Below, one piece after another: positions 17,644 through 28,413 of a stretch of 64,000 nucleotides of DNA. This stretch comes from Vibrio panuliri (GTDB lineage: Bacteria; Pseudomonadota; Gammaproteobacteria; Enterobacterales; Vibrionaceae), in NCBI RefSeq assembly GCF_009938205.1, contig NZ_AP019654.1:2570540-2634539 (forward strand), written 5' to 3'. The first letter of the stretch is position 1. Every line of letters starts with the position of its first letter. Below the pieces are notes generated by a model. It searched no databases. It had not been told where the DNA came from and saw nothing but the letters and a program-made list of their open reading frames with translations. The translations under genes were made by a program, and so were the position numbers.

Positions 17644-18854
17644 TGCTTGATATTGCATCTATTCGGGCGCAGTTTCCGGCACTAAACCAGCAAGTCAATG
17701 AACAAACCTTGGTGTATCTTGATAGCGCGGCAACCACACAAAAGCCACAAGTGGTTATTGATGCGATTAGCCAATACTACAGCGCGCAAAATGCCAATGT
17801 ACATCGAGGCAGTCACAGCCTTACAGCCAAAGCCACCAGCCAGTTCGAAGCAGCTCGTCACTCCGTCGCTGAGTATATAAACGCGAGCAGCGATAAAGAA
17901 ATCATTTGGACTCGCGGGGCGACTGAGGCACTCAACTTAATTGCCCAAACCTATGCGCGCAGTAACTTGCAAGCCGGGGACGAGATCTTAATCGGTGAGA
18001 TGGAACATCATGCCAATATCGTTCCTTGGCAGATCGTCGCTGAGCAAACGGGTGCCCGAGTGGTAAAAATACCGATGACTGCAGAGTGTCAGCTAAATGA
18101 GCAAGCTTTCTCTTCACTATTGAATGAGAAGACCAAAATTGTTGCTCTTGCTCATACCACCAATGTCACCGGGACACGTCAGTCGATTGAGTCTTTTATT
18201 CAACAGGCTCACCATGTTGGTGCCGTTGTCGTCATTGATGCTGCTCAAGGTATCGTGCACGCTCCTATTGATGTGCAAGCACTCAATGCGGATTTTGTGG
18301 TGTTTTCTGGCCACAAGATTTTTGCTCCAGCCGGTATTGGGGTACTTTTTGGTAAGCTCGCCTTGCTCGAAGCTATGCCTCCTTGGCATGGCGGCGGAAA
18401 GATGGTTGAAAAAGTCTCTTTTGACGGCACCACCTACAGTCAATTGCCAGGCAAGTTTGAGGCGGGCACACCTAATGTTGCAGGAGCTATTGCACTAGCG
18501 AAAGCGCTTGAGTGGTATTCACAGTTTGATCGCAACCAAGTTGAAGAACATATTCAGCGCTTAGTTGAGCTGACCTATCATTCTCTACGACTGCATGACG
18601 ATATCAAAATTATCGGCTATCAACCGAAAGCATCGTTGATTTCCTTTATCGTCGAAGGTGTCCACCATCAAGATGTCGCAACATTACTTGACCAACAAGC
18701 TATCGCTGTTCGCTCAGGGCATCACTGTGCTCATCCATTGATGGACGCGTTGGGCATTACCGGCACGATCCGTATTTCTTATGCGATTTACAACAATGAA
18801 GACGATGTAAAGCGCGTGGTTGCCGCGATAGATAAGTGTTTAGATATGTTATAA
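17643..18854 (+). CDS. csdA: Group II cysteine desulfurase (CsdA/SufS-like)
   Basis: A 403-residue PLP enzyme that takes sulfur from cysteine as a persulfide. The PLP lysine is in FSGHKIFAPAGIG, and the catalytic cysteine in RSGHHCAHPLMDALG, the group II pattern; IscS in this window is group I. CsdA and SufS are hard to separate by eye. No sufE/csdE partner or suf operon is adjacent, and csdA is the usual name for a stand-alone vibrio copy. It overlaps yajL by one base and ends the panE-yajL-csdA run before the terminator at 18876. Confidence 0.85.
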   Translation: MLDIASIRAQFPALNQQVNEQTLVYLDSAATTQKPQVVIDAISQYYSAQNANVHRGSHSLTAKATSQFEAARHSVAEYINASSDKEIIWTRGATEALNLIAQTYARSNLQAGDEILIGEMEHHANIVPWQIVAEQTGARVVKIPMTAECQLNEQAFSSLLNEKTKIVALAHTTNVTGTRQSIESFIQQAHHVGAVVVIDAAQGIVHAPIDVQALNADFVVFSGHKIFAPAGIGVLFGKLALLEAMPPWHGGGKMVEKVSFDGTTYSQLPGKFEAGTPNVAGAIALAKALEWYSQFDRNQVEEHIQRLVELTYHSLRLHDDIKIIGYQPKASLISFIVEGVHHQDVATLLDQQAIAVRSGHHCAHPLMDALGITGTIRISYAIYNNEDDVKRVVAAIDKCLDML

Positions 18855-18875
18855 AACGACACTTTTGAAAAATCA

Positions 18876-18899
18876 AAAGAGCCTCAATTGAGGCTCTTT
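18876..18899. terminator. Bidirectional terminator between csdA and ndk
   Basis: A perfect 24-base palindrome centred on AATT (AAAGAGCCTCAA / TTGAGGCTCTTT) lies between two converging genes. Confidence 0.8.
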
Positions 18900-18952
18900 G
18901 CTTTGGATTTACCTAAACCACGTGAAGTCGCAGTTAGGATTGCTGTCGATGA

Positions 18953-19378
18953 TTATCGAGGGCAGATTTCCGACTCAGGGAAAAAGAAAGCGATTTCACG
19001 CTCAGCCGATACAGGGCTATCTGAGCCATGAACTGAGTTGTGGCGCATACTCAATGCGTAATCTGCGCGAATCGTGCCACACGCCGCTTCTTCTGGGTTA
19101 GTTTTACCCATCAACTCGCGGTAACGTGCGATCGCATCTTCGCCTTCCAACACTTGCACCATAATTGGGCCAGAAGTCATAAACTCCTTTAATGACGGGA
19201 AAAATTCTTTACCTTCATGTTCCGCATAAAAGCCACTTGCTTGTTCTTCAGTCAGATGAATCATCTTCGCGGCGACAACTTGCAGGCCAGCTTTTTCGAT
19301 ACGATTGTAAATTTCACCGATTAGGTTACGTTTAACGGCATCGGGCTTAACAATAGAAAACGTTCTTTCTAGAGCCAT
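18953..19378 (-). CDS. ndk: Nucleoside diphosphate kinase
   Basis: A 141-residue enzyme that balances NTP and dNTP pools by phosphate transfer. It starts [18 protein letters not shown]; the phospho-histidine is in [12 protein letters not shown]. The start at 19378 follows AGGAA at good spacing, and an upstream in-frame start at 19411 adds residues absent from the family. It lies 69 bp downstream of pepB on the same strand. The same order near isc genes is seen in enterics (ndk-pepB-iscX region). Confidence 0.97.
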   Translation of the reverse strand: MALERTFSIVKPDAVKRNLIGEIYNRIEKAGLQVVAAKMIHLTEEQASGFYAEHEGKEFFPSLKEFMTSGPIMVQVLEGEDAIARYRELMGKTNPEEAACGTIRADYALSMRHNSVHGSDSPVSAEREIAFFFPESEICPR

Positions 19379-19447
19379 AAGGTTTCCTTCTACTTCTCTT
19401 TTAATTATCAACTTGCAGTCTAACTGCTGCTCAACTTGTTGGTTTTA

Positions 19448-20734
19448 TTATTGGGTCAAAATGCGAGCTAGTGTGCGCACACCCATTCCCGTCGCACCAG
19501 GTGCTAACTTAACAGTTGCTGACTTACGATACGTCCCCGCACAATCAAAATGCAGCCACCCTTTCTTGTAATCATCAACAAAGAATGACAAGAAAGCTGC
19601 TGCAGTGCTTGCACCAGGACTAAAGTCACCACTGCCAATATTTGAGAGATCGGCAAAGTTAGATGGCAACATGCCGCGGTGGAAATCTGCAAGCGGAAGT
19701 GGCCACAAGCCTTCTTTCTCTTCACGAGCAGATGTCAGTGCTTTGTGTGATAGCTCATCATCAAAGCTCATTAATGCATGGTAATCATTGCCTAGAGCGT
19801 ACTTAGCTGCACCCGTTAGGGTTGCGCAATCAATGATAAGCTCTGGCTTTTGCTCACTGGCGTAAATAAGACCATCAGCTAACACTAAACGACCTTCCGC
19901 ATCCGTGTTCATGATCTCAACGGTTTTGCCGTTTTTATAAGTAATAATGTCGCCCAACTTAAGCGCACGACCAGAGATCATATTTTCAGCGCAGCATAGG
20001 ATCAATTTCACACGTTTATTCAGACCACGCATAATCGCAAGCCCTAAGCCACCAGTGATCGTCGCCGCACCGCCCATATCGGCCTTCATTGCCGTCATAA
20101 AATCCGATGGCTTAATGCTGTAACCACCTGAATCGAAGGTAATGCCTTTACCAACCAAACATGCGAACACTGGTGCGTTTTCATCACCCGTTGGGTTGAA
20201 GTCCAGTTGCAGCATGGCAGAGGTGCGCTCTGAACCACGACCAACGGCATAGATACCTTCCCAACCTTCGGTTAGCAGATCTTTATCTTTAACAATGCGA
20301 GCGGTTACAGTGCCTTCTGGGGCAACGGATTTAATAAATTCAGAAGCCATGGTTGCCAGCTGGCGCGGCGCGACTTCTTCTGCTGATTTGTTGATAATTT
20401 CACAAGTGAACTTTGTCGCTTTGATACGTGCTTCTAGTTCTGCTTGGTCTGCTTCATTAAGTGCAGGCCAATCGAAAGATGTACTGTTCTTAGGTTCACG
20501 GTAGCCTTGGTGGAAAGCCCATACGCTTTCAAGATCCCAGCCGTCACCAGCTAGTGATACACTCTTAATACCTTGAGTAACAAATTGGCGTGCCGCTCTT
20601 TGAATTGCACCAAGATCATGCCCCTCACCTTGATGGACAAATGCGCCTTGCTCTGAAAATGATACAATCGCTTTATCGCCCCATACTGGTGCTGCTTCTT
20701 CTTGGGTTAAAAATACCGACATCTGTGTAGACAT
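19448..20734 (-). CDS. pepB: Peptidase B, leucyl aminopeptidase family M17
   Basis: A 428-residue cytoplasmic zinc/manganese aminopeptidase. M17 metal and active-site motifs are [26 protein letters not shown] and the signature [12 protein letters not shown]. The shorter N-terminal domain and the place next to iscX and ndk identify PepB rather than PepA. It cleaves N-terminal residues from small peptides. Confidence 0.95.
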   Translation of the reverse strand: MSTQMSVFLTQEEAAPVWGDKAIVSFSEQGAFVHQGEGHDLGAIQRAARQFVTQGIKSVSLAGDGWDLESVWAFHQGYREPKNSTSFDWPALNEADQAELEARIKATKFTCEIINKSAEEVAPRQLATMASEFIKSVAPEGTVTARIVKDKDLLTEGWEGIYAVGRGSERTSAMLQLDFNPTGDENAPVFACLVGKGITFDSGGYSIKPSDFMTAMKADMGGAATITGGLGLAIMRGLNKRVKLILCCAENMISGRALKLGDIITYKNGKTVEIMNTDAEGRLVLADGLIYASEQKPELIIDCATLTGAAKYALGNDYHALMSFDDELSHKALTSAREEKEGLWPLPLADFHRGMLPSNFADLSNIGSGDFSPGASTAAAFLSFFVDDYKKGWLHFDCAGTYRKSATVKLAPGATGMGVRTLARILTQ

Positions 20735-20820
20735 GGTTTCTCCTTGTCTGAATCTTTGGCATTACCTGCCATCTACGTGGTGATGTTAGCATTATGTCAG
20801 GTAAAAATGTCAAATGGATA

Positions 20821-20842
20821 AAAAAACGGGCCTAAAGGCCCG
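20821..20842 (-). terminator. Terminator at the end of the isc operon
   Basis: CGGGCC (20827-20832) and GGCCCG (20837-20842) pair around TAAA. On the minus strand the stem is followed by a run of T, 45 bp after the iscX stop codon. Confidence 0.82.
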
Positions 20843-20886
20843 CTTATTTTAATAAAAAATGTTAACTGAACGATGTTTTGTCAGAG

Positions 20887-21081
20887 TTAATCCGCTTCGT
20901 CCATCCAGCATAGAATTACCGCTTCTAGAATCTTTTCATTTGAACGATTTGGCTCATCATCAAACTCTTCAAGTTCTAAAATCCATTGGTGAAGATCGGT
21001 AAAACGTACCGTTTTTGGATCAATCTCTGGAAACTTATCGCAAAGCTCAATCGCAATATCATGTGAATCTGTCCATTTCAT
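20887..21081 (-). CDS. iscX: IscX, Fe-S assembly accessory protein
   Basis: A 64-residue acidic protein, [20 protein letters not shown] at its start. The ATG at 21081 follows AAGGA; a TTG two codons upstream is less likely. IscX binds iron and IscS and tunes cluster assembly. It is the last gene of the isc operon, 115 bp after fdx, before a strong terminator. Confidence 0.95.
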   Translation of the reverse strand: MKWTDSHDIAIELCDKFPEIDPKTVRFTDLHQWILELEEFDDEPNRSNEKILEAVILCWMDEAD

Positions 21082-21196
21082 AACCAATTCCTTATGTAAT
21101 TCTTCTTGCTCACATCCATCGATGTAAAATACGCAAAATAATTGGAGTTACAGCTTACGCAGTTAACAACGCTGCAGCTTCAAATATAACGAGTAT

Positions 21197-21535
21197 TTAG
21201 TGATCTTCTGAAGCGTGGTTAAGGGTGTATTTAGGGATCTCGACAACAAGATCTTCATCCGCAACGCGCGCTTGGCAACCTAGACGAGATTCTGGCTCTA
21301 GACCCCATGCTTTATCAAGCATGTCATCTTCGAGTTCATCACTCTCTTCTAGTGAATCGAAACCTTCACGAACGATCACATGACAAGTGGTACAAGCACA
21401 AGATTTTTCACAGGCGTGTTCAATTCCAATGCCGTTTTTTAGTGCAACGTCTAGTACGGTCTCACCGCTAGCCGCTTCAAGTACTGCACCCTCTGGACAT
21501 AGGTCTTCATGAGGTAAAACGATAATTTTAGGCAT
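21197..21535 (-). CDS. fdx: 2Fe-2S ferredoxin of the Isc system
   Basis: A 112-residue adrenodoxin-type ferredoxin. The 2Fe-2S ligands are in CEKSCACTTCHV with the fourth cysteine in RLGCQA. It supplies electrons during cluster assembly on IscU. It starts 11 bp after hscA and precedes iscX. Confidence 0.97.
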   Translation of the reverse strand: MPKIIVLPHEDLCPEGAVLEAASGETVLDVALKNGIGIEHACEKSCACTTCHVIVREGFDSLEESDELEDDMLDKAWGLEPESRLGCQARVADEDLVVEIPKYTLNHASEDH

Positions 21536-21546
21536 AACTTCTACTC

Positions 21547-23400
21547 TTAAATATCATCAACAGATTGACCTGACAACGCAGCTCGAATCGATTTATCCAT
21601 ACGACGTGAGGCAAACTCTTGGCTTGCTTTATCCGTCTCTTTAATTCCCAACTCAATCGCATCAGCATCATCGCCGTTGCGTAGTGCAATCAGGGCTTCA
21701 ATCGCTTTGAGCAAATCTTGATTTTCTTGCTCAGACAGTAATTCGTCACCATCCATTTGTAGCGCAGCAATCAAGCCTTCGATAACACGATCAGCCTCAA
21801 CACGTTGCTCTGCCAGAGCGCGAGCTTGCATATCTTCTTTAGCGTAAGTCATTGAGTCACGTAGCATGTCAGCGACTTCATTATCACTTAAACCATAAGA
21901 AGGCTTAACCTGAATTTCAGACTGAACGCCGGTACTCTTTTCCATAGCCGTTACGGATAGCAAACCATCAGCATCAACTTGGTAAGTAACGCGAATATGC
22001 GCGGCGCCTGCCGCCATAGGTGGAATGCCTTTCAGTGAGAAACGAGCAAGAGAGCGACAGTCGTCGACCATCTCACGCTCACCTTGAACAACGTGAACAC
22101 TCATTGCAGTTTGACCATCTTTAAACGTCGTAAACTCTTGAGCGCGTGCCACAGGAATGGTGGTATTGCGTGGAATGATCTTTTCAATTAATCCACCCAT
22201 GGTTTCAATGCCGAGAGACAATGGAATCACGTCAAGTAGTAGCATCTCTGAGTCAGGCTTATTACCCACCAGAATATCGGCTTGAATACCCGCGCCAATT
22301 GCCACGACTTCATCGGGGTTAATGCTAGTCAGTGGTGTACGACCAAAGAACTCGCCCACCATTTCTCGCACTAATAGCGTGCGAGTTGAACCACCCACCA
22401 TCACCACTTCGTTAACTTCTTCAAGCTCAACGTCAGCGTCTTTTAACGCACGGCGACAAGACATCAGTGTTTTCTTAACCAGTGGACGAATCAGTTCTTC
22501 AAACTCAGCACGGCTCACTTCACCTTGCCAACCAAACACGTCGACAGTGACAGAATCTTGCTCTGAAAACGCTTGTTTGGTTTTTTGTGCCAGATTAAGC
22601 AAAGTACGATTTTGCTCCGCACTCAACGCTTCTGTCAGGCTGGCTTTCTCAAGCAAGAAATCGGCTAATAGATGGTCAAAATCGTCACCACCTAATGCAG
22701 AGTCACCTCCGGTCGCCAAGACTTCAAACACACCTTTTGATAGACGTAGAATCGAAATATCGAATGTGCCACCGCCAAGATCATAAACCGCAATAACACC
22801 TTCTTGACCGGAATCTAGGCCATAGGCTATCGCAGCTGCCGTTGGCTCATTAAGCAAACGCAATACATGTAAGCCAGCTAACTTAGCTGCATCTTTGGTG
22901 CCAGCACGTTGAGCATCATCGAAGTAAGCAGGAACGGTAATCACTACGCCTGCAAGCTCACCACCAAGTGTGTCTTCAGCTCGCAGTTTTAGCGCGCTTA
23001 GAATATCAGCTGAGACTTCGATTGGGTTTTTATCCCCTGCAGCAGTCGCAAGGATAGGTAAGCCATTGTCGCTCGCTTTAAGCTGATAAGGTAAAGATGG
23101 GTAACGCTGTTGAATATCGGTAAGAGAACGACCGATAAGGCGTTTAACTGAAATGATGGTGTTCGTTGGGTCAACTTCTGCACTCTCAAGTGCTTGATAA
23201 CCTACTTGATGCGCTTCGGCAGTGTAACGTACTACGGATGGCAAAATTCGGCGACCTTGAGCATCTTCAAGAGGTGCGATGTTGCCACTACGAGCAGAGG
23301 CCACCAAAGAGTTGGTTGTACCTAAATCAATGCCCGCTGCCAGTTTGTGCTCATGAGGTGCCGAGCTCTGACCCGGTTCTGCAATTTGAAGTAATGCCAT
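21547..23400 (-). CDS. hscA: HscA, Hsp70-type chaperone for Fe-S transfer
   Basis: 617 residues of the DnaK fold: ATPase motifs [22 protein letters not shown] and [12 protein letters not shown], then a substrate domain lacking the long DnaK tail. HscA with HscB binds the LPPVK loop of IscU (present in IscU here) and uses ATP to release the cluster to acceptor proteins. It starts 20 bp after hscB ends and is followed by fdx. Confidence 0.97.
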   Translation of the reverse strand: MALLQIAEPGQSSAPHEHKLAAGIDLGTTNSLVASARSGNIAPLEDAQGRRILPSVVRYTAEAHQVGYQALESAEVDPTNTIISVKRLIGRSLTDIQQRYPSLPYQLKASDNGLPILATAAGDKNPIEVSADILSALKLRAEDTLGGELAGVVITVPAYFDDAQRAGTKDAAKLAGLHVLRLLNEPTAAAIAYGLDSGQEGVIAVYDLGGGTFDISILRLSKGVFEVLATGGDSALGGDDFDHLLADFLLEKASLTEALSAEQNRTLLNLAQKTKQAFSEQDSVTVDVFGWQGEVSRAEFEELIRPLVKKTLMSCRRALKDADVELEEVNEVVMVGGSTRTLLVREMVGEFFGRTPLTSINPDEVVAIGAGIQADILVGNKPDSEMLLLDVIPLSLGIETMGGLIEKIIPRNTTIPVARAQEFTTFKDGQTAMSVHVVQGEREMVDDCRSLARFSLKGIPPMAAGAAHIRVTYQVDADGLLSVTAMEKSTGVQSEIQVKPSYGLSDNEVADMLRDSMTYAKEDMQARALAEQRVEADRVIEGLIAALQMDGDELLSEQENQDLLKAIEALIALRNGDDADAIELGIKETDKASQEFASRRMDKSIRAALSGQSVDDI

Positions 23401-23420
23401 TATTATTCCTTGCTCTTGGG

Positions 23421-23936
23421 TTAGCCGAGTAGTTTATCTTCTACCAACTCGATTTCATTTTTTAGTTTGGCAATAAATTTAAGCTTACGAACGCTATCAG
23501 CAGCTTGTGACCATTGGGCTTGGTTTAATTGCTCTTCAACATTCACAAGTTGTTGTTTGTACATCTTGGATACTTTGCTATCAAAGTCAAACAGTGCCGA
23601 TTCAGGATCTGCTGATGTAGCAAGTTCTTCTAATTCTTCACGAAGTTCCATCTGTTCCATCAAAAACATCGGATCTTGCATTGTCTGCTGCTCAGCTCGA
23701 ATATCGGAGCCATTTTCAGCTAGCAGATATTCAGCGCGAGAGATTGGGTGCTTAAGCACTTGGTATGCATCATTAATTTGTGCCGCTTTCTGCACCGCCA
23801 TTAAACGGTCTCGCTCTGAAGCCGTGGCAAAATTGTCTGGATGAAAGCGTTTTTGTAATTCGCGGAATTGAGAAGAAAGAAGGCTACCATCCAGTTCAAA
23901 CTGAGTTGGTAGCCCAAATAATTCAAAGTGATTCAT
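23421..23936 (-). CDS. hscB: HscB, J-domain co-chaperone
   Basis: A 171-residue protein: an N-terminal J domain with the HPD motif in [10 protein letters not shown], and a C-terminal helical IscU-binding domain ([15 protein letters not shown]). It stimulates HscA ATPase and presents IscU. It lies 60 bp after iscA, with a hairpin in the gap at 23960-23990. Confidence 0.97.
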   Translation of the reverse strand: MNHFELFGLPTQFELDGSLLSSQFRELQKRFHPDNFATASERDRLMAVQKAAQINDAYQVLKHPISRAEYLLAENGSDIRAEQQTMQDPMFLMEQMELREELEELATSADPESALFDFDSKVSKMYKQQLVNVEEQLNQAQWSQAADSVRKLKFIAKLKNEIELVEDKLLG

Positions 23937-23959
23937 TTAAATCTGACCCTTGGTAACGT

Positions 23960-23990
23960 CTCTCCTGCCTGCTTTGCTCAAACAGGAGAG
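23960..23990 (-). other. Hairpin between iscA and hscB
   Basis: CTCTCCTG (23960-23967) and CAGGAGAG (23983-23990) form an eight-base perfect stem with a 15-base loop. It has no U-tract, so it is more likely a processing or mRNA-stability element than a terminator. Confidence 0.5.
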
Positions 23991-23996
23991 CAAGAA

Positions 23997-24320
23997 TTAA
24001 ACGTTGAAGCTCTCACCACAGCCACATTCGCTTTTAGCATTAGGGTTGTTGAACTCAAAGCCTTCATTCAACCCTTGCTTAATATAGTCAAGCTCAGTGC
24101 CATCAAGGTAAACAAGGCTCTTTTTATCAATGATAACGTTAACGCCTTTGTGCTCGAACACTTCGTCTTCTTCATTTACTTCATCGACAAACTCTAGTAC
24201 GTAAGCCATACCAGAACAGCCTGTCGTTTTAACTCCAAGACGCAAACCAACGCCCTTCCCGCGGTTCTCTAGGAAAGCTCTTACTCGGCTTGCTGCTGCA
24301 TCTGATAGTGTAATGGCCAT
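23997..24320 (-). CDS. iscA: IscA, A-type Fe-S carrier
   Basis: A 107-residue protein starting [14 protein letters not shown], with the three ligand cysteines Cys35 (TTGCSG), Cys99 and Cys101 (SECGCGESF). It carries clusters or iron to target enzymes. The ATG at 24320 matches the family; the nine upstream codons do not. A hairpin in the 66-bp gap after iscU may lower its expression. Confidence 0.97.
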   Translation of the reverse strand: MAITLSDAAASRVRAFLENRGKGVGLRLGVKTTGCSGMAYVLEFVDEVNEEDEVFEHKGVNVIIDKKSLVYLDGTELDYIKQGLNEGFEFNNPNAKSECGCGESFNV

Positions 24321-24350
24321 ACTGCACCTTGAATTTTGATATACCAATGA

Positions 24351-24371
24351 AATGGGAGCGACGCTCCCATT
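24351..24371 (-). other. Hairpin between iscU and iscA
   Basis: AATGGGAGC / GCTCCCATT with a three-base loop (GAC) is a perfect nine-base stem. The minus-strand tail TTCATTGG is not a good U-tract, so partial termination or an RNase stop are both possible. Confidence 0.5.
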
Positions 24372-24386
24372 ATTTAAACGTCAATT

Positions 24387-24767
24387 TTACTGATGTTTTT
24401 TCTTATAGTCAGCAACTGCTGCTTTAATTGCATCTTCAGCTAGGATTGAACAGTGAACCTTAACTGGTGGCAACTCTAACTCTTCAGCAATTTCAGAGTT
24501 TTTGATCGCTGCGGCTTCATCAATAGACTTGCCTTTCACCCATTCTGTCACTAGAGAGCTTGATGCGATCGCACTGCCGCAACCGTATGTTTTAAACTTC
24601 GCGTCTTCAATGATGCCCTCTGGCGTCACTTTGATCTGCAGTTTCATTACGTCACCACACGCAGGCGCACCAACCATGCCGCTACCTACTGATGGGTCTT
24701 CTTTGTCAAATGAACCAACGTTACGCGGGTTCTCATAGTGATCAATTACTTTTTCGCTATATGCCAT
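24387..24767 (-). CDS. iscU: IscU, Fe-S scaffold protein
   Basis: A 126-residue scaffold on which 2Fe-2S and 4Fe-4S clusters are built. Cluster cysteines are Cys37 (APACGD), the cysteine in YGCGSAIAS and that in KVHCSILAED; ELPPVKVH contains the HscA-binding LPPVK. It receives sulfur from IscS, encoded 44 bp upstream. Confidence 0.98.
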   Translation of the reverse strand: MAYSEKVIDHYENPRNVGSFDKEDPSVGSGMVGAPACGDVMKLQIKVTPEGIIEDAKFKTYGCGSAIASSSLVTEWVKGKSIDEAAAIKNSEIAEELELPPVKVHCSILAEDAIKAAVADYKKKHQ

Positions 24768-24811
24768 AATTTTTACCTCGAATCCTCTACACCAATTGGG
24801 AAGCTAAGTGC

Positions 24812-26026
24812 TTAGTGGTGTGCCCACTCAACTGTACTTAGGTCAACCCCTTCCTTGTACATATCCCATAGAGGAGACATGTCACGTAGCTTAGTGACGG
24901 CTACGCGAATTTGTTCAATTGCATAGTCCACTTCTTCTTCTGTCGTAAAACGACCAAATGAGAAACGAACAGAACTGTGTGCCAATTCGTCATCAAGACC
25001 AAGGGCACGAAGTACGTATGAAGGCTCTAGACTTGCCGATGTACAAGCACTGCCTGATGATACAGCAAGGTCTTTAAGCGACATAAGCAGCGACTCACCT
25101 TCCACAAAGGCAAAGCTCACGTTCAGGTTGTGAGGAACACGTTGCTCTAGGTCACCGTTAACCGTCACAGCTTCTAAGTCTTTCACACCGTTAAGTAGGC
25201 GATTACGTAGAGTCATTGCGTGGTCGTAATCTTTCTGCATATCTTCTTTAGCGATGCGGAATGCTTCACCCATACCCACAATTTGATGCGTAGGAAGTGT
25301 ACCTGAACGGAAACCACGTTCATGACCACCACCATGCATTTGCGCTTCAAGACGGATGCGAGGCTTACGACGTACATAAAGAGCACCGATACCTTTAGGA
25401 CCGTAGATCTTGTGCGCAGATAGCGAGATGAGATCCACTTTTAGCTCTTGTACGTCAATTGGTAATTTACCTGCAGACTGTGCCGCATCGACATGGAAAA
25501 TGATTTTACGTGAGCGGCAAAGCTCACCAATGGCCGCAATATCTTGTACCACGCCAATTTCATTATTCACATGCATGATAGAAACAAGCACAGTATCTTC
25601 ACGCATCGCAGCTTCAAGCTTGTTTAGGTCAATCAGACCATTTGACTCAGGCTCAAGGTAGGTAACTTCAAAACCTTCGCGCTCAAGTTGACGACATGGG
25701 TCAAGAACCGCTTTGTGCTCTGTTTTACAAGTGATTACGTGCTTGCCTTTCTTTGAATAGAAGTGAGCAGCACCTTTAATCGCAAGGTTATCTGACTCGG
25801 TGGCACCTGACGTAAAGACGATTTCGCGAGGGTCTGCATTCAGCAGATCAGCAATTTGCTCACGAGCATTGTCGACTGCTTCTTCAGCTTGCCAACCGTA
25901 ACGGTGCGAACGAGACGCAGGGTTACCAAACGTACCATCCATCGTCATGTACTGAACCATCTTTTCAGCTACTCGAGGATCTACTGGACAAGTTGCTGAA
26001 TAATCAAGATAAATCGGCAGTTTCAT
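24812..26026 (-). CDS. iscS: IscS, group I cysteine desulfurase
   Basis: 404 residues. The PLP lysine is in [13 protein letters not shown] and the mobile active-site cysteine in [16 protein letters not shown]. IscS supplies sulfur for Fe-S clusters and tRNA thiolation. The N-terminus [19 protein letters not shown] is that of bacterial IscS. It follows iscR by 30 bp in the isc operon. Confidence 0.98.
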   Translation of the reverse strand: MKLPIYLDYSATCPVDPRVAEKMVQYMTMDGTFGNPASRSHRYGWQAEEAVDNAREQIADLLNADPREIVFTSGATESDNLAIKGAAHFYSKKGKHVITCKTEHKAVLDPCRQLEREGFEVTYLEPESNGLIDLNKLEAAMREDTVLVSIMHVNNEIGVVQDIAAIGELCRSRKIIFHVDAAQSAGKLPIDVQELKVDLISLSAHKIYGPKGIGALYVRRKPRIRLEAQMHGGGHERGFRSGTLPTHQIVGMGEAFRIAKEDMQKDYDHAMTLRNRLLNGVKDLEAVTVNGDLEQRVPHNLNVSFAFVEGESLLMSLKDLAVSSGSACTSASLEPSYVLRALGLDDELAHSSVRFSFGRFTTEEEVDYAIEQIRVAVTKLRDMSPLWDMYKEGVDLSTVEWAHH

Positions 26027-26056
26027 TCTCTACTCCAATGTAACATTGCTGACCGC

Positions 26057-26560
26057 TCACGAGCGGACATTTAAATCCACAGCCGCACCGAATGCAGTGC
26101 GATTTGCTAGACCGTGGTTCACCGCAAGATCTATGTCTTGTCGGTCTGAAATTTCAATTACTTCGTTGTCTTGCATCAACTCACCAAGGGTGATGTTGTT
26201 TAGGAAGTCACTAATACGCGAGCTTAAATCGCGCCACAATGTGTGAGTTAGGCAACGTGTACCACCTTGGCAGTCTCCTTTGCCATTACATTTTGTCGCA
26301 TCAACAGACTCGTCAACAGCCGCAATTACGGTACCAATGGCAATTGTGTGCGCATCCGCTCCTAGGCGATAACCACCACCTGGCCCGCGAACGCTGGCAA
26401 CCAATCCGGCTTTGCGCAGCTTTGAAAATAGCTGCTCTAAGTATGAAAGCGAAATACCTTGTCGCTCTGAGATGTCTGCTAGCGGTACGGGACTCTGCTG
26501 TGAATGTAAAGCCACATCTAGCATAGCTGTAACCGCGTATCTTCCCTTAGATGTAAGTCT
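26057..26560 (-). CDS. iscR: IscR, Fe-S-sensing Rrf2-type regulator
   Basis: A 167-residue repressor with an N-terminal winged helix ([20 protein letters not shown]) and the 2Fe-2S cysteines in [13 protein letters not shown]. With its cluster it represses the isc operon; without it, it acts on other promoters. The ATG at 26560 matches the family N-terminus; the seven upstream codons do not. Two type 1 IscR-like sites lie 46-95 bp upstream, which indicates autoregulation. It is the first gene of the operon. Confidence 0.97.
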   Translation of the reverse strand, partial: RLTSKGRYAVTAMLDVALHSQQSPVPLADISERQGISLSYLEQLFSKLRKAGLVASVRGPGGGYRLGADAHTIAIGTVIAAVDESVDATKCNGKGDCQGGTRCLTHTLWRDLSSRISDFLNNITLGELMQDNEVIEISDRQDIDLAVNHGLANRTAFGAAVDLNVRS

Positions 26561-26605
26561 CATAAAACACCATATCCACATCGTTCATGTGGTAAGAAGT
26601 TTTTC

Positions 26606-26630
26606 ATACCTGACAAAAATGGTCAAGTAT
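26606..26630 (-). promoter_or_regulatory. IscR type 1 binding site, start-codon-proximal
   Basis: On the minus strand ATACTTGACC-ATTTTT-GTCAGGTAT matches the type 1 IscR pattern (ATAnnnGAC, AT-rich centre, GTCnnnTAT). It contains a TTGACC that could serve as a -35 element, so binding would block RNA polymerase. Confidence 0.75.
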
Positions 26631-26655
26631 TTATTTGACTAAAACAGTCAGGTAT
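26631..26655 (-). promoter_or_regulatory. IscR type 1 binding site, distal
   Basis: On the minus strand ATACCTGACT-GTTTT-AGTCAAATA also matches the type 1 pattern. It directly abuts the first site, giving a tandem operator as in the E. coli iscR promoter. Confidence 0.72.
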
Positions 26656-26678
26656 TTAACCCCAACCTTTATATGGTG

Positions 26679-27407
26679 TTAACGGCTGCCTATTTTTTTC
26701 TCTACGGCAGTCAAAATACCGCGCAACGTGTTTAGCTCTTGCGACTCTGGACGAGCTCGGTTGAACAAGCGACGCATCTTGTTCATCACTTTACTAGGCT
26801 GGTCTGCAGAAATGAATTGGGTATCAATCATCACTTTTTCAAGGTGTGTGAAAAACATTTCTAGCTCTTCGTGGCGCGGATAGGATTCTTCCGCTGGTTG
26901 GGCAAAGTTTTGCTTTTGCTGAGCTAAAAACGCCACGCGAATTTCATAAGCAATCGTCTGAACCGCCATCGCTAAGTTCAATGAGCTGTACTCTGGATTG
27001 GCTGGGATACAGACGTGGTAATGACACGTTTGCAGTTCGTCATTGGTTAAACCCGTGCGCTCACGCCCAAAGACGATGGCCACTTGGCTATGTTGACCTT
27101 CTAACGCACATTTCTCGCCACATTCACGAGGCTCAAGCATCGGCCACTCAAGAGTACGAGAACGTGCGCTCGACCCAACCACGAGAGCACAATCTTTGAC
27201 CGCTTCTTCTAAACTATCAACAATCTGAGCATTCAGTGCAATATCACTTGCACCGGCCGCTAAAGCGATGGCTTGACCATCCACCTCACACTCAGGTGCG
27301 ACAAGCACCATGTTGTTCAATCCCATAACCTTCATAGCACGAGCGGCTGAGCCAATATTACCGGAATGAGATGTACCAACGAGGACAACTTTAACGTTGC
27401 TGAGCAT
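26679..27407 (-). CDS. trmJ: TrmJ, tRNA Cm32/Um32 2'-O-methyltransferase
   Basis: A 242-residue SPOUT-class enzyme that methylates the ribose at position 32 of several tRNAs. Motifs: [28 protein letters not shown] and [20 protein letters not shown] (SAM knot). The start [11 protein letters not shown] at 27407 follows AGGT; the 32 upstream codons are rich in His and Phe and not family-like. It sits upstream of iscR in the same direction, and divergent from suhB, as in E. coli. Confidence 0.95.
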   Translation of the reverse strand: MLSNVKVVLVGTSHSGNIGSAARAMKVMGLNNMVLVAPECEVDGQAIALAAGASDIALNAQIVDSLEEAVKDCALVVGSSARSRTLEWPMLEPRECGEKCALEGQHSQVAIVFGRERTGLTNDELQTCHYHVCIPANPEYSSLNLAMAVQTIAYEIRVAFLAQQKQNFAQPAEESYPRHEELEMFFTHLEKVMIDTQFISADQPSKVMNKMRRLFNRARPESQELNTLRGILTAVEKKIGSR

Positions 27408-27584
27408 GAGAAATACCTGTACGAAATAAAGTGGCGAGATATTATCACATTGCAGAAAAAAATGGTTAAAGTGATTCATATTTGCTTGCCAATAGTGCAA
27501 CAATTAACCACTTCCCTTTAGCGAATATTCTGTGTATACTTCGCGGCGTTTTTCTGTTCTTTAACATCCGTTGGGAAATTTTGT

Positions 27585-28388
27585 ATGCATCCAATGCTTA
27601 ATATCGCTATTCGTGCGGCACGAAAAGCTGGCAACCATATTGCTAAATCACTAGAAAATGTTGAGAAGATCGAATCTACTCAAAAAGGCACGAACGACTT
27701 TGTTACTAACGTAGACAAAGAAGCAGAAGCACTGATCATCGATACAATCAAGGCATCTTACCCTGAACACTGTATCGTGGCAGAAGAAAACGGTCTTATC
27801 GACGGTAAAGATAAGGACGTACAATGGATCATCGACCCACTGGATGGCACCACTAACTTCGTTAAAGGTCTACCACACTTCTCTGTATCTATTGCTGTTC
27901 GTATTAAAGGCAAAACAGAAGTTGCGTGTGTTTACGACCCTATGCAAAACGAACTATTTACTGCTCAACGCGGCGCTGGCGCGCAACTAAACAATGCACG
28001 TATTCGCGTTAAACAAGTAAAAGATATGCAAGGTACTGTTCTAGCAACAGGTTTCCCATACAAGCAAAAGCAACACTCAGAATCTTACTTCAAGATCCTA
28101 TCTGCGCTATTCGTAGATTGTGCAGACTTCCGTCGCACAGGTTCTGCTGCGTTAGATCTATGTTACTTAGCTGCAGGCCGTGTCGATGGCTTCTTCGAAC
28201 TTGGCCTAAAACCTTGGGATATCGCTGCTGGTGAGCTAATTGCTCGCGAAGCTGGTGCTATTGTGACTGACTTTGCAGGTGGCACAGACTACATGCAGTC
28301 AGGTAATGTTGTTGCAGCAAGTGCTCGCGGTGTTAAAGGTATCCTTAAGCACATCCGCGAAAACGGCAATGTAGCAATTCTAAAATAA
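27585..28388 (+). CDS. suhB: SuhB, inositol-1-monophosphatase
   Basis: A 267-residue Mg2+-dependent phosphatase. Metal-binding motifs are AEENG, WIIDPLDGTTNFVKGLPHF and KPWDIAAGELI. In E. coli SuhB is also part of the rRNA antitermination complex with Nus factors, a role that fits the boxA sequences in the rrn operon of this window (family knowledge). A TATACT -10-like element lies at 27535, 50 bp before the ATG. Confidence 0.96.
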   Translation: MHPMLNIAIRAARKAGNHIAKSLENVEKIESTQKGTNDFVTNVDKEAEALIIDTIKASYPEHCIVAEENGLIDGKDKDVQWIIDPLDGTTNFVKGLPHFSVSIAVRIKGKTEVACVYDPMQNELFTAQRGAGAQLNNARIRVKQVKDMQGTVLATGFPYKQKQHSESYFKILSALFVDCADFRRTGSAALDLCYLAAGRVDGFFELGLKPWDIAAGELIAREAGAIVTDFAGGTDYMQSGNVVAASARGVKGILKHIRENGNVAILK

Positions 28389-28413
28389 TCACTACCGTCA
28401 CAGCTGATTAAAC

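Noticed and set aside
19504..19725. Short frames inside pepB, hscA, clpB, nqr and other long genes
   Set aside because: They are antisense or out-of-frame shadows of well-supported genes and lack their own start signals.
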